The notes: generated by a model not told the origin, from the letters alone. Positions 54,316 through 63,725 are shown, counted from the stretch's first letter. The stretch is DNA of 64,000 nt from Nocardioides bruguierae (GCF_023656415.1 NZ_JAMOIL010000001.1:428937-492936); one strand, 5' to 3'. Translations and numbers: made by a program.

Positions 54316-54969
54316 TCACGCACCGACGCGGGCCAGCAGCACGGCCTGGTCGTCGACCTCGGAGCCGACGGGGGCCCGCACCATCCGGGCGGTCTCGACG
54401 AGACCCGCGCCCGCGCACCAGGAGGCCACCTCGTCGGCGGTGAAGCGGTAGCGCAGCAGGGTCACCTCGTGGCCGTGCCGCCGGTGCGAGGGGGCGGTGT
54501 CGCGGGTGCCGGTGCCGGCCTGGAACGCCACGACGAGGTGGCCGCCGGGGCGCAGCACGCGACGGGCCTCGGCCCAGATCCGCTCCTGGCCGTCGCGCGG
54601 GGTGTGGATGGTGGAGTACCAGAGCACGACGCCGTCCAGCGAGGCGTCCTCGTGCGGTAGCCGGGTGAGCGGGGCGACCTCGAAGGAGAGGTCCGGCTGG
54701 TGCTCGCGGGCCATCGCGATCATCCCGGGCGAGAGGTCGGCGCCCCGGACGGCGAGGCCGCGGTCGGCCAGGTAGCGCGTGATCCGTCCGGTGCCGCAGC
54801 CGGCGTCGAGCACGCGTGCACCGGGCCCGACGGCCGCCACGAACGCGTCCAGCACCGCCAGCTCGAGCGGGGTCTCGGCGCGCGTGTCGGGCAGGAGGGC
54901 GGCGTAGGTGGCCGCGACCGTGTCGTAGGCGAGCGCGACCGCCTCGGGGCGCTGGTCGGGCTCGGGCAC
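54316..54969 (-). CDS. class I SAM-dependent methyltransferase
   Basis: 217 residues, GTG start. ARVLDAGCGTGRITRYLADR, GADLSPGMIAMAREHQP, LDGVVLWYSTIHTPRDGQ and VLRPGGHLVVAFQAGTG give a full methyltransferase-11 fold. It is convergent with and not closely similar to the preceding methyltransferase gene. Substrate unknown. Confidence 0.9.
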   Translation of the reverse strand: MPEPDQRPEAVALAYDTVAATYAALLPDTRAETPLELAVLDAFVAAVGPGARVLDAGCGTGRITRYLADRGLAVRGADLSPGMIAMAREHQPDLSFEVAPLTRLPHEDASLDGVVLWYSTIHTPRDGQERIWAEARRVLRPGGHLVVAFQAGTGTRDTAPSHRRHGHEVTLLRYRFTADEVASWCAGAGLVETARMVRAPVGSEVDDQAVLLARVGA

Positions 54970-55116
54970 GCCGGGACCCTAGCGCCCGCGCTCCGCGCGG
55001 CGCCCGCACCATCACCCGACCGGCCCGCAGGAGACACGTCGCCCGCCGGAGAGCCTTTACTTCCCTGCGCCCACGGGGTAGTCCTGGCTCGACGGCCGCC
55101 GGCGAAGGGAACCGCG

Positions 55117-56662
55117 ATGCCCTCGAGCCACAGCACCCCCGGGGTCCACGTCGAGGAGCTGCCGCCGACCGCGCGCACGGTCACGGCCGCGAGCACGTCG
55201 ACCGCCGCCTTCGTCGACTGGTTCCCCCGGGGGCCGGTCGGCACGCCGGTGCGGGTGACCTCCGTGGCCGAGGCCGCGAGGCTCCTGGGTGGGCTGCACC
55301 CACGCAGCGAGGCGTCCTACGGGTTGTGGCAGTTCTTCGCGCAGGGCGGGCAGGTGGCGTGGGCGGTGCGCGTGGCCGACCCGGCCGACACCGCCGCGTC
55401 CGTGGACCTGCCGGCGGCCCGCGCCCGCCGTGGTACCGCGCTGCACGTCACCGCCGCGAGCCCGGGCGCCTGGGGGTCGGGGCTGCGCGTGGCGGTGGTC
55501 GCGGGCAGCCGGCGGGGCCTGTTCAGCCTGTTCGTCCGGGAGGAGGACGACGGGCGGGTGGTCGCGGCCGAGGAGTTCCGCGACCTCGCCGACCCGGCCG
55601 AGGCGGTGGCCGTCGTCAACGTGGCCTCACAGTTGGTCCGGCTGGCCGTGGGGGCCGAGGGCATCCGGTCACCGCGGCGGGGCGCCGCCACGGCGAGCGG
55701 CGAGCCGGACGACGGCGCGGCGGTGAGTCCGTGGCAGGCGATGAGCGTGGCGGGAGCCGACGCCCCCGACCCGGTCGACGGCCTCGCCAGCCGGCTGCTC
55801 GCGGCGCTGCCCACGCTCGCCGGGCTGGAGCCACCCATCGACCTGCTCTGCCTGCCCGCCACCGCCGGCCTCCCGCCGGCCGAGCAGCGTGCCGTCGTGG
55901 AGGCGGCCGTGAGCCTCTGCGCCGAGCAGCGGGCGGTGCTGCTCGCCGACGCCGCCGCGTCCGAGGCCGGTGCCGGCGCTGGTGCTGAGGAGGTGGCGGC
56001 GCTCGTGGGGCCGGTGCTGGAGCGCACGCGGGACGCCGCGCTCTTCCACCCGCGCCTGCTGGTGCCCGACCCGCTCGCGCCCGGGCGCTCCCGCAGCGTG
56101 GCCTCCAGCGGGGTGGTCGCAGGCGTGATGGCCCGGACCGACGCCGCCCCGGGGCGTCTGGACGCCGGCGGCGGGGCTCGATGCCGGCGTGCACGGGGTC
56201 TCCCTGGCCACGCCCGTGAGCGCGGACGACAGCGAGCGGCTCGCCCCGCTGGGGGTCAACACCCTGCGGGAACCGCCAGGCACCGGCGCCGTCGTCGTGT
56301 GGGGCGCGCGGACGCTGAGCAGCGACCCCGAGTGGCGCTACCTGCCGGTGCGACGGACGGCCCTGCACCTGGAGCGCAGCCTCGCGGCAGGCCTGGGCTG
56401 GGTGGCGTTCGAGCCCAGCACGCCGGCGACCTGGGAGGCCATCACTCTCGCCTGCACGTCCTTCCTGGAGGGGCTGTTCCGCCAGGGGGCGTTCCAGGGC
56501 AGCACCGCTCGTGAGGCGTACGTCGTGCGCTGCGACCGGTCCACGATGACGGCGGCCGAGGTCGAGGCGGGCGTGGTGACCGTGCTCGTCGGGTTCGCGC
56601 CGCTCAAGCCCGCCGAGCTCGTCGTCCTGCGGCTGCGCCTGCGGGCCGCGGGCGGGAGGTGA
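55117..56662 (+). pseudogene. phage/contractile-injection tail sheath protein, frameshifted
   Basis: The first frame from ATG 55117 (AAGGGA upstream) encodes a tail-sheath N-terminus (TPGVHVEELPPTARTVTAAS, STSTAAFVDWFPRGPVGTP) and middle domain. Near 56151-56154, after VVAGVMARTDAAPG, the frame continues on the next phase with the conserved sheath C-terminus (GVNTLREPPGTGAVVVWGAR, RQGAFQGSTAREAYVVRCD, VTVLVGFAPLKPAELVVLRL). One extra G in the CCCCGGGG run explains the shift; removing it gives about 514 residues. No tube, baseplate, spike or phage genes lie nearby. It is either a dead remnant or a base-call error in an orphan sheath gene. Confidence 0.85.
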
Positions 56663-57270
56663 GGCCGGTGCCCGCCTTCACCTGGCTGCCCGCCAACCGC
56701 GCCACGCGCGGGGACGTCGACGCGGTCTTCGCCTCCAGCACCGCCCAGCGCTGTCGCTGCCAGGGCCTGAAGGCGCCCGGCTGGATCTGGCGCGACACCA
56801 CGCAGGACGAGCGGGAGGCTGCGCAGGTCGAGCAGACGGCGTGCGGCACCGACGGCCCCACGTCCGGCCTGATCGGCTACCTCGACGGCGAGCCCGCGGG
56901 GTGGGTCGCCGTCGAGCCGCGCGAGCAGTACCCACGCATCTGGAGCCGCCGCCAGCCGTGGATGCGGATGGACCCCGAGCTCGAGGGCGTCTGGTCGGTC
57001 ACCTGCTTCGTGGTGCGCAAGGAGATGCGCGGGCTGCGGGTGATGTACGACCTCGCGGAGGCGACCGTCGAGCACGGCGCCCAGGTGGGCGCCCGGCTCC
57101 TCGAGGGCTACCCGATGGAGCCGCCGCCGGGCAAGAAGGTCATCTGGGACGAGGCGTCCGTCGGTCTGCTGCAGGTGTTCCTGCACGCCGGGTACGAAGT
57201 GACCGCCTCCCCCACCCTGCGGCGGCGGGTGGTGCGGCGAGCGCTACCGGCTCACGTGGACTTCAGGTAG
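56659..57270 (+). CDS. GNAT-fold acetyltransferase
   Basis: 203 residues. The acetyl-CoA fold is suggested by IGYLDGEPAGWVAVEPREQY, LEGVWSVTCFVVRKEMRGLR (beta4-alpha3 with the R/Q-x-x-G/A-like loop altered to KEMRGL) and a C-terminal AGYEVTASPTLRRRVVRR. Such proteins are annotated GNAT family; substrate unknown. Its GTG overlaps the tail-sheath stop as GTGA, so translation is coupled if the sheath reading frame is really intact. Confidence 0.8.
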   Translation: MRPVPAFTWLPANRATRGDVDAVFASSTAQRCRCQGLKAPGWIWRDTTQDEREAAQVEQTACGTDGPTSGLIGYLDGEPAGWVAVEPREQYPRIWSRRQPWMRMDPELEGVWSVTCFVVRKEMRGLRVMYDLAEATVEHGAQVGARLLEGYPMEPPPGKKVIWDEASVGLLQVFLHAGYEVTASPTLRRRVVRRALPAHVDFR

Positions 57271-57542
57271 ACGAGGAGCGCGATGGTCGCGGCGCACACC
57301 ACGACGTATCCCACCTTCGCCGCACCGCGCGGCTGCTCCCGCCGGTACTCCACGGAGACTCCCCAGCCGATGGCGGCCCCGCCCAGCAGACCCACGAAGC
57401 CGGACACCCACCCGCCGTAGGCGATCGGGACCAGCACGGCGCCCACCACCCCGAGGATCGCCGCCAGCGCCAGCGGATGAGTGGCCAACCAGGATCGGTT
57501 GCGCTCCTGGGTGGGCGACAGGTCGTCGGTCTCGAGGCGCAC
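57252..57542 (-). CDS. small two- to three-helix membrane protein
   Basis: 96 residues from GTG 57542 with AAGGAG upstream. A charged N-terminus (RLETDDLSPTQERNRSW) is followed by helices LALAAILGVVGAVLVPIAYG, FVGLLGGAAIGWGVSV and VGYVVVCAATIALLVYL. No family recognised. It overlaps the convergent acetyltransferase by 19 bases. Confidence 0.72.
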   Translation of the reverse strand: MRLETDDLSPTQERNRSWLATHPLALAAILGVVGAVLVPIAYGGWVSGFVGLLGGAAIGWGVSVEYRREQPRGAAKVGYVVVCAATIALLVYLKST

Positions 57543-57647
57543 GGCGCTCCTTCGTGCTGCGGGTCGTGTCGTGGCGGCCGCTGGACGCCGCCGGGCGTCA
57601 AGCCCAGCAGAACCGACCGACCGCGGCCTCACCCGGGGCGTAACGCC

Positions 57648-58631
57648 TCAGAGCGAGCCCGCCCAGTCGATCTCTCCACGGCCGTGCGCGGACAACGCCT
57701 CGTTCGTCCGCGTGAAGGGCCTGCTCCCGGCGAAGGGCACGGTCGCCGATGGGTATGACGTCGGGTGGGCAGACCGGAGCACCGTGTGCCCGGTTCCCTC
57801 GACCAGCTCCGCCTTGCCGTGGGCGTGGGACCCCCAGAGGACGAAGACCACGTGCTCGGGCTTGGCCGCCACCGCGCGGATCACGGAGTCGGTGAAGGCC
57901 TGCCACCCACCGTTGTCCCCCTTCCAGTCGCGGTGGACGGCTCGGTCGGCGTCGCTGCCGGTGCGCAGCGTCAGTGCCGTGTTGAGCAGGAGGACGCCCT
58001 GTCGAGCCCAGCCCTCGAGGCTGCTTCCCGTCGGGGCGGGCAGCCCTGTGTCCGCGGCCAGCTCCTTGAAGATGTTCCGCAGGGCCGGCGGTCTCGTGTC
58101 GGACGTGGTGGAGAAAGCCAGTCCGTCGGCGTCTCCGGGCGTCGGGTACGGGTCCTGACCGACGATGACGACACGGATGTCGGCGAACGAGGTCAGCTCG
58201 AGGGCACGGAAGACCGCCGACTCGGCCGGGACCACGTCGTGCGCCCGACGCTCGGCGTAGAGGAAGGACACGAGCTGCGGCCACAGCAGCGCAGGCAGCT
58301 GGGACTGGAGTCGGTCGGCCCAGTCCCGGGGCAGCCAGCCGCCGACCGGAGGCGGCCGTTCCTCCTCACGGACGGAGGCATGCTGTCGCAGCGCCTGAAG
58401 CACGGGCTCCCAGTCGCGACCGAGCTGCCCGTCACCGGCGTGGTGCGCTTCCCGGACACGCCAGAACGCCCATGCCCGGAGAAGGTCGACCCCGCACCAG
58501 CCGGGGACCCGGCCGTCGCTGTCGAACTCCGCCATCGCCGGAGCGAGCAACCGCTGCAGCTCCCGCGGTTCGGCCAACCGCTCGTAGGCGTTGTAGCCGA
58601 GCGCCCATTCCAGCTCTTCCGGTGAAGCCAT
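57648..58631 (-). CDS. ung: uracil-DNA glycosylase, family 1, with N-terminal extension
   Basis: 327 residues, about 100 longer than standard Ung. The catalytic part (from ~residue 100) has the water-activating Asp in VVIVGQDPYPTPGDADGLAF, NIFKELAADTG, VLLLNTALTLRTG, and a C-terminal SAHPTSYPSA. The last replaces the Ung HPSPLSA DNA-intercalation loop (catalytic His kept, the Leu finger changed to Tyr). The N-terminal extension (LEWALGYNAYERLAEPRELQ, GVDLLRAWAFWRVREA) has no known domain. It removes uracil, or perhaps another base, from DNA. It is divergent from a GIY-YIG nuclease gene and lies in a lower-GC region. Confidence 0.85.
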   Translation of the reverse strand: MASPEELEWALGYNAYERLAEPRELQRLLAPAMAEFDSDGRVPGWCGVDLLRAWAFWRVREAHHAGDGQLGRDWEPVLQALRQHASVREEERPPPVGGWLPRDWADRLQSQLPALLWPQLVSFLYAERRAHDVVPAESAVFRALELTSFADIRVVIVGQDPYPTPGDADGLAFSTTSDTRPPALRNIFKELAADTGLPAPTGSSLEGWARQGVLLLNTALTLRTGSDADRAVHRDWKGDNGGWQAFTDSVIRAVAAKPEHVVFVLWGSHAHGKAELVEGTGHTVLRSAHPTSYPSATVPFAGSRPFTRTNEALSAHGRGEIDWAGSL

Positions 58632-58753
58632 GACGAGATCATGGCATTCCTGACGTCACGATCGTTGCAGCCTGCGACGCGCGGTTGCGACCGGCTGCCG
58701 TGACGTCGGCATGTCCCTGTGCTCCGGGCGAGTGCTCGATATGGTCGCGGGCG

Positions 58754-59596
58754 ATGTCGTCTCCTGCCTCCTCCGTCCTGACCTTCAACCACCTCCTGGC
58801 CCTCGCCGGCGTGGACGCCGCCCAGGTGCGCCTGGTGCGACACCAGGACGGGCGGCTGCGGCCAGGTCGCCTGTACGAGGCGTGGCGGCAGGACCGTGGG
58901 GCCTTCGAGCGGTACCAGGCGGTGCAGAGCAAGGACCGATTCCCACTCGGTGGGGTCCTGGCCGGGTTCGTCGTCACGGAGGCCCGCAAGACGGTCTTCG
59001 TCGGGCTCTACCGGGTGGACGGCGTCAGCACCCGTCCCGACGACAGCACCGACCTCGTCACCGGGCACGACGTCTCAGGCTTCCACGACTACGAACTCAC
59101 CCTGCTCGACGAGCTGGCCGACTACCGGGACCGCGTCGTCATCGACTGGGGCCCCGGCACCCGCAGCTGGGTGCAGCACGCAGCGAAGCAGCCGAAGACG
59201 GTCGTGGAGATCGCCGAGCAGTACGAGCCCCGCTTCCCCGGCTTCCGCGAGTTCGTCCGGCCGATCGAGGACATCCCCACGCTCCCCAACGGCTGGCAGC
59301 AGGTGCTGCGCAGCGTGAAGGGCGTCTACCTGCTGGTCGACCGAGATTCCGGCCACCAGTACGTCGGGTCCGCGAAGGGCGCCGACAGCCTGTTCGGACG
59401 CTGGCTGCAGTACGCGACCGACGGCCACGGCGGCAACGAAGGGATGAAGAAGGCGGCAGCGCCCGGGCGGCGCAGGTACCAGGTCTCAGTCCTGGAGGTG
59501 GTAGACGAGAACACCCCGGACACGACGATCGAGCAGATCGAGTCGTTCTGGAAGAACAAGCTGCTCTCCCGCATCTTCGGCCTCAACGTGAACTGA
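58754..59596 (+). CDS. GIY-YIG nuclease family protein
   Basis: 280 residues from ATG 58754. The C-terminal third is a GIY-YIG domain: GVYLLVDRDSGHQYVGSAKG supplies the GVY...YVG pair, FGRWLQYATDGHGGNEGMK the Arg helix, and TIEQIESFWKNKLLSRIFGL the metal-binding Glu and conserved Asn. The N-terminal ~190 residues (LTFNHLLALAGVDAAQVRLV, GLYRVDGVSTRPDDSTDLVT) have no recognised domain and may read the DNA target. It is divergent from the unusual uracil-DNA glycosylase. Family members include restriction enzymes and homing nucleases. Confidence 0.85.
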   Translation: MSSPASSVLTFNHLLALAGVDAAQVRLVRHQDGRLRPGRLYEAWRQDRGAFERYQAVQSKDRFPLGGVLAGFVVTEARKTVFVGLYRVDGVSTRPDDSTDLVTGHDVSGFHDYELTLLDELADYRDRVVIDWGPGTRSWVQHAAKQPKTVVEIAEQYEPRFPGFREFVRPIEDIPTLPNGWQQVLRSVKGVYLLVDRDSGHQYVGSAKGADSLFGRWLQYATDGHGGNEGMKKAAAPGRRRYQVSVLEVVDENTPDTTIEQIESFWKNKLLSRIFGLNVN

Positions 59597-59665
59597 AGAC
59601 CACCCGGTCGTGCCTCCGCGGGACGCCGGCGACGTCGGGTGAATCCATGCCGTGGTCCATCGGGA

Positions 59666-59914
59666 TCAGCTGCGTTCCGCCGGAGGCTCGTGCGAGTCCT
59701 CGAGGCTGACCAGGATGGCGGTCATCATCAGGTTCGACCGACTCAGGCGCCAACGCGCCCACCACGGCCACACGCCAGCCGCGATCTGAGCCTGCGCCAT
59801 GGCGTCCGCGGTGCGCCGAACGTCCACGCGACCGTCCTCGCCGCGCACGAGGTCCACGGACGCCGTCGCCTCAGCAGTGCCGGACACCGTCGCTCTGGTT
59901 CCTCTGCCGAACAC
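59666..59914 (-). CDS. possible small protein, 82 residues
   Basis: GTG at 59914 has AAGGGG 7 bases upstream. The protein is polar with one weak hydrophobic run (AAGVWPWWARWRLSRSNLMM) near residues 45-70. No family recognised. A longer open frame upstream has poor composition, so the short version is preferred. Low certainty. Confidence 0.4.
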   Translation of the reverse strand: MFGRGTRATVSGTAEATASVDLVRGEDGRVDVRRTADAMAQAQIAAGVWPWWARWRLSRSNLMMTAILVSLEDSHEPPAERS

Positions 59915-60229
59915 GGATGCACCCCTTGACCTGCTCCCGGTGAAGCATCTCTGACCATGAACGTAGGGGCGCACGAAGTATCCGGTCAAGCGCCTGCACT
60001 GTGCATGATCCAGAGCGCCTACCACCGTGCCGAAGTTCGCGACGAATGACCTCAGGGGCGGCAACGACCTGCCCGTGAACGCGCCGGAGCTCGCCGAGGT
60101 GAGGCGGCTGACCAGGGCGCTCGACAACCGGCAGGTGGGGCCTCCCCCGATGCTGGACGCGACGACCAGTCCGTTGCTGAGTTCGCACCTCTGTTCAGTC
60201 TTCCTGCCGGCACACAAGCTCAGGCTCGA

Positions 60230-60391
60230 TCACGTGTGAACCATTCGTTGCCCCCCCGAGCCCAGGCAGCACGCGATGATCATGCCCACCACGACGACCC
60301 AGCGCTGGGCGTCACCGGCCTCGTGGTCGGCTCTCTCCCAGGCGGCGTCAGCCAGCAGGTCGCGCCGGGTCAGCGTCTCGCGGAGGCTCAT
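60230..60391 (-). CDS. possible 53-residue membrane protein
   Basis: An ATG at 60389-60391 opens a short frame: charged helix MSLRETLTRRDLLADAAWER, then a hydrophobic segment WVVVVGMIIACCLGSGG. The pattern looks like a single-pass small protein rather than a shadow, but there is no ribosome site and no family match. It could also be the end of a decayed gene, since the frame is open for 32 codons upstream. Confidence 0.35.
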   Translation of the reverse strand: MSLRETLTRRDLLADAAWERADHEAGDAQRWVVVVGMIIACCLGSGGQRMVHT

Positions 60392-60484
60392 CGACGCCAG
60401 GACGCCGACGAGGCGGCCGGAGAGCGCGTGAGGGGATCGGTCGAGCCCAGTCAGAATCCCGCATTCACGAGGGTCGCCAGAACG

Positions 60485-61117
60485 TCACGGACTGGTCATT
60501 TCCAGGTCGATTCCGTCCACGGCTCCGGTGGCGGAGAACTCGAGAACGACCAGGAAGTCGTCAACACAGTTCGACATGCTTTCCGGCGCTCGAACAGCGG
60601 CAACATCCGTCACGGACCACGAGCTGCGGGCGCTCACGCGAGTACAGCCCACCGTGGCCGGCACTCGCGTGCTCACGACAGGGCCTCCACTGGCGAAAGA
60701 GGCTTCCACCACAGAGAGGGGCGACACCGGACACCGACGCTCCTGGAAGGTCTTCTGGCCCTCGACACAGCCCTCCCAGGACTCGGGGTCATCGGCCTCG
60801 GTGGATGAGAGCACGGCAACCTCGTCACCCGACAACCGGTAGGTGACCTCGTCGGCCCACGTGACCTCCGAGTCGCCTGATCTCGCGAAGGCGACGAACC
60901 GCCGAGCCTGATCGGTGAGAGCGCTCCTGTCGACAGCAGCGGGGTCGGACGACCCTTGCTGGGCCTCGCTCGCCGTGGGCTGCTCAGATGCTGCCGAATC
61001 AGAGTTGTTCGTGCTGCACGACGTCATCGCGAGCGGGAACGCCACCACGCCTACCAGGACGCGCGACCGCCTCGTCCGTGAATCCAAGCCAGCCGACGAA
61101 CGCCCGAGAAAATTCAT
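60485..61117 (-). CDS. secreted lipoprotein of unknown function, 210 residues
   Basis: The N-terminal signal peptide ends with a lipobox (VAFPLAMTSCS), followed by a Ser/Gln/Ala linker (NNSDSAASEQPTASEAQQGS). The exported domain has four cysteines (EGCVEGQ, RRCPVS, VGCTRV, SNCVDD) that likely form two disulfides. No family recognised. Codon use is less GC-biased than in the left part of the window. Confidence 0.75.
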   Translation of the reverse strand: MNFLGRSSAGLDSRTRRSRVLVGVVAFPLAMTSCSTNNSDSAASEQPTASEAQQGSSDPAAVDRSALTDQARRFVAFARSGDSEVTWADEVTYRLSGDEVAVLSSTEADDPESWEGCVEGQKTFQERRCPVSPLSVVEASFASGGPVVSTRVPATVGCTRVSARSSWSVTDVAAVRAPESMSNCVDDFLVVLEFSATGAVDGIDLEMTSP

Positions 61118-61346
61118 GTGCCGACATTAGGCGGGGCAGCGGCCCCCCTCCCACACCACGCATCACGCCTCGACATTTCTTCAGGGGACTTCGTCACTGT
61201 CGAGAGCACGAGAAACTCGTGGCGATGCCGCATAGCGAAGGACGGAATTCCGCATCGACACCGTCGACCCTCGTTTCGCCGCCTGCTGGATGCTCCATGA
61301 GCACCGCCCGGGCCGAGCCTCGTGCGGATCAGTCCTTGGCAGGCGC

Positions 61347-62237
61347 ATGCTCCGCGGGCTTCACTGCCCCGGTGGCCACCGTGATCTCCCTGACGACCGG
61401 CGTGCGGACGTCCGCCTCACCGGGCCAGAGGACGGTCCGGTGGTCCTCCTGCATCCCGGCACCCCGGTGGCGGCCACCCGGCTGCGGTTCCTCGAGGTCC
61501 CCGCCCATGAGCGGGGGCTGCGCGTCCTCGCGATCTCGCGCCCCGGGTACGGCGCCTCCACGCGGCTGCCGGCGCGCGCAATCGTCGACGTGGTCGCAGA
61601 CACGGACCACGTCCTGCATCACCTGGGTGTCCACCAGTGCGTCGTCATCGGGTGGTCTGGCGGCGGACCCCACGCACTCGCCTGCGCCGCCCGACTGTCC
61701 CAAGCCACCGCCACCGCCGTCATAGCCTCGGGCGCGCCATACCCCGCTGGGGGCCTGGACTGGATGACCGGCATGGCCGCGGGCAACGTGACCGGCTTCA
61801 GCGCCGCGATCGAGGGTGAGGCAGCCCTGAGGCCGCTGCTCGAGCGAGACCGGCCAGCCATGCTCGACAGCACCGCAGATGACCTGCTCAAGGTCATGGC
61901 AGAAGGCGTGGCCGAGGTCGACCGCTCCCACGTGACCGGCCCCCTCGTCGAGGACCTCCTCGCCAGCAACCACGTCGGGCTCCAGGACGGAGTCGACGGT
62001 TGGTGCGACGACGCCCTGGCTCTGGTTCGCGACTGGGGGTGGAGGTTCAGTGAGATCCGCACGCCGACGACGCTCTGGCACGGCCAGGACGACCGACTCG
62101 TCCCCTACTCCCACGGGAGATGGCTCGCCGATCACGTCCCCGGCGTCACACCACATCTCCTGCCGGACGAAGGACACTTCTCGATCGTCTCGGGACGGAT
62201 GGGCGAGATCCTCGACGAGCTCCTGCGCATCGCCTGA
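61347..62237 (+). CDS. alpha/beta hydrolase
   Basis: About 296 residues. Strand and oxyanion region LTGPEDGPVVLLHPGTPVAA, nucleophile elbow VVIGWSGGGPHALA (Ser in GWSGG), acid in TTLWHGQDDRLVP, and catalytic His in LLPDEGHFSIV complete the triad. The start is uncertain: ATG 61347 or ATG 61290, neither with a strong ribosome site. The ligand class (esterase, epoxide hydrolase, lactonase) is not clear. Confidence 0.85.
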   Translation: MLRGLHCPGGHRDLPDDRRADVRLTGPEDGPVVLLHPGTPVAATRLRFLEVPAHERGLRVLAISRPGYGASTRLPARAIVDVVADTDHVLHHLGVHQCVVIGWSGGGPHALACAARLSQATATAVIASGAPYPAGGLDWMTGMAAGNVTGFSAAIEGEAALRPLLERDRPAMLDSTADDLLKVMAEGVAEVDRSHVTGPLVEDLLASNHVGLQDGVDGWCDDALALVRDWGWRFSEIRTPTTLWHGQDDRLVPYSHGRWLADHVPGVTPHLLPDEGHFSIVSGRMGEILDELLRIA

Positions 62238-62369
62238 CCGCAGACGGGCTGGCGATGCCCCACGCGCCTCGCCGGGGGATTTGCACGAAGCTGGCACACG
62301 GCGAATCCCGCCGTGTCGCCCTATCCGTTGGCGCTGACCTGGATTCGCCGACTCCAGGTTCCCGAGTAC

Positions 62370-62484
62370 GCCTCCTGTCCATCAGGGCGTCTCGGTACTT
62401 CACGTCGTTGGCACGAACGAAGGTCGCAGTACCAGTGATCCTGATCCACGTGGCGGCGGGAAGGCAGCTCAGGGGAACGACCAC
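62370..62484 (-). pseudogene. possible remnant of a pyridoxamine-phosphate-oxidase-like gene
   Basis: On the minus strand a short open piece reads TWIRITGTATFVRANDVKYR followed by DALMDRRR. This resembles the split-barrel strand (IRVTGKAVFV-DD-x-L-K) of pyridoxamine-phosphate-oxidase-like flavoproteins. No start or full domain is present. The match is short and I hold it weakly. Confidence 0.25.
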
Positions 62485-62611
62485 CCGAGTACGCTCCGTG
62501 TCGGCCGACCATGCAGACTCGGTGGACCGCTCCGACGGGCGTTGGCTTGGCGCTTACTGCATTCAGTGCGGCCGGACCGGCGTGTGCTTATTACGGAGTG
62601 GAGCAGACTTG

Positions 62612-62791
62612 TTGAATCGCTACCGCAGACTATGGTTGATAGTCGGCATTATTGCCTCGCTGGCAGCATTGGTAGCGCTATTGCTTGCTATTTCTTTGTC
62701 GCACAAATTTTACGTGAGCGCCGCCTTGGCGGCATCTGCAGGTGCGACCGGCATCTATGGATGGCGGTCGTCGCGAGATATGGAGCAGTAG
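62612..62791 (+). CDS. small two-helix membrane protein, 59 residues
   Basis: TTG at 62612 with GGAG 8 bases upstream (a TTG at 62609 is also possible). Two hydrophobic helices RLWLIVGIIASLAALVALLL and FYVSAALAASAGATGIYGW, with a basic start and a SSRDMEQ end. The DNA here is distinctly AT-richer than anything else in the window, a sign of recent transfer. Function unknown; the size is like immunity or superinfection-exclusion proteins, but that is speculation. Confidence 0.55.
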   Translation: MNRYRRLWLIVGIIASLAALVALLLAISLSHKFYVSAALAASAGATGIYGWRSSRDMEQ

Positions 62792-63055
62792 GCGCAGGAA
62801 GGTCGCCAACTCTCTTGCGCACCGCAGAACGGCCAGACCACCAGGGCCACCTTGCAGCCCCCCGGTTGGATGCCGCTCCTGCTTGAGCCTTGATCCACCG
62901 GCCGGGTCGGCGGGCGTGAGAGTGCAGTAGAACGAGAAAGGGTCCGCTGCACGGATAGAGGACACCTTCGAGTCCCGCAACCCGATCCGCTTGCGAGCCC
63001 CACTTGACCATGCCGCACGGGGTCCCTCCGCGAGACCATCCCTCGTGTGCATCAG
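62792..63055. other. non-coding or decayed stretch
   Basis: No full gene. Short minus-strand frames (for example near 62900-63010) have mixed composition and look like eroded coding sequence. No tRNA or attachment site could be recognised. Confidence 0.4.
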
Positions 63056-63589
63056 CTAGAGGTGTCGGGACGCGAAAAGGTGGTGCGGACTCGGATCACC
63101 TGGGTCAGTCACGAGTTGCCGCGACAAACCGACGCTTCGAGCGACTGCGATGGAGCCTGGGTTGTTCTGGGCGACGCGCGCCACCACTGCGCACCGCGGG
63201 ACTGTGGACTGCACGTTGGCGATGACTGCACGAACCGCTTCACTGGCATAGCCGTGGCCCCATGATGAGGGATCGAAGCGGTAGTAGAGATTGAGAACCG
63301 GCTGTCCCCCGATCGTCTGGTGCTTGGCACCTGCGAATCCGATGATCTCCCTTGAGCCAGCGAGTTCGACGGCGGCGTACCCAAACCCATGCGCCACCCA
63401 GTGGGACCGCCACGCCTCAAGAAGGCGCTGTGCATCTTCGGGGTCGACCATTCGTCCGTCTGGGTTGTGCTCGTATGTGAGCACGTTGCTGTGAATCGCG
63501 AAAAGCCGGTCGACATCCTCGGGCCTTGGGCTACGGAGGACCAGCCTCGAAGTAGTTGCCCACGGCACATCAGTCACGGGCACAAGCAT
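63056..63589 (-). CDS. GNAT-family N-acetyltransferase (RimJ/RimL-like)
   Basis: 177 residues from ATG 63589: TSRLVLRSPRPEDVDRLFAI, SREIIGFAGAKHQ, LNLYYRFDPSSWGHGYASEA (acetyl-CoA loop Q/R-x-x-G-x-G/A as SWGHGYASEA) and NPGSIAVARSVGL. This is the pattern of ribosomal-protein or small-molecule GNATs that begin T-x-R-L-x-L-R. Substrate unknown. Codon use is less biased than in the left part of the window. Confidence 0.85.
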   Translation of the reverse strand: MLVPVTDVPWATTSRLVLRSPRPEDVDRLFAIHSNVLTYEHNPDGRMVDPEDAQRLLEAWRSHWVAHGFGYAAVELAGSREIIGFAGAKHQTIGGQPVLNLYYRFDPSSWGHGYASEAVRAVIANVQSTVPRCAVVARVAQNNPGSIAVARSVGLSRQLVTDPGDPSPHHLFASRHL

Positions 63590-63725
63590 GATGCGTCCGG
63601 CGCAATCTCCCCGTCGGGACGCACCCAAAGGTGCACTTCGACTGGTCCCGATAGGCGAAGGTCCAGTGACGGCGTTCGAACATCTGCCGGACGGTGGCGG
63701 ATCTGCCTGTGCGCGGATGCCCGGA

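Noticed and set aside
62960..62985. Possible tRNA T-arm (CCTTCGAGTCCCGC)
   Set aside because: No matching acceptor stem, anticodon arm or D-arm could be folded around it.
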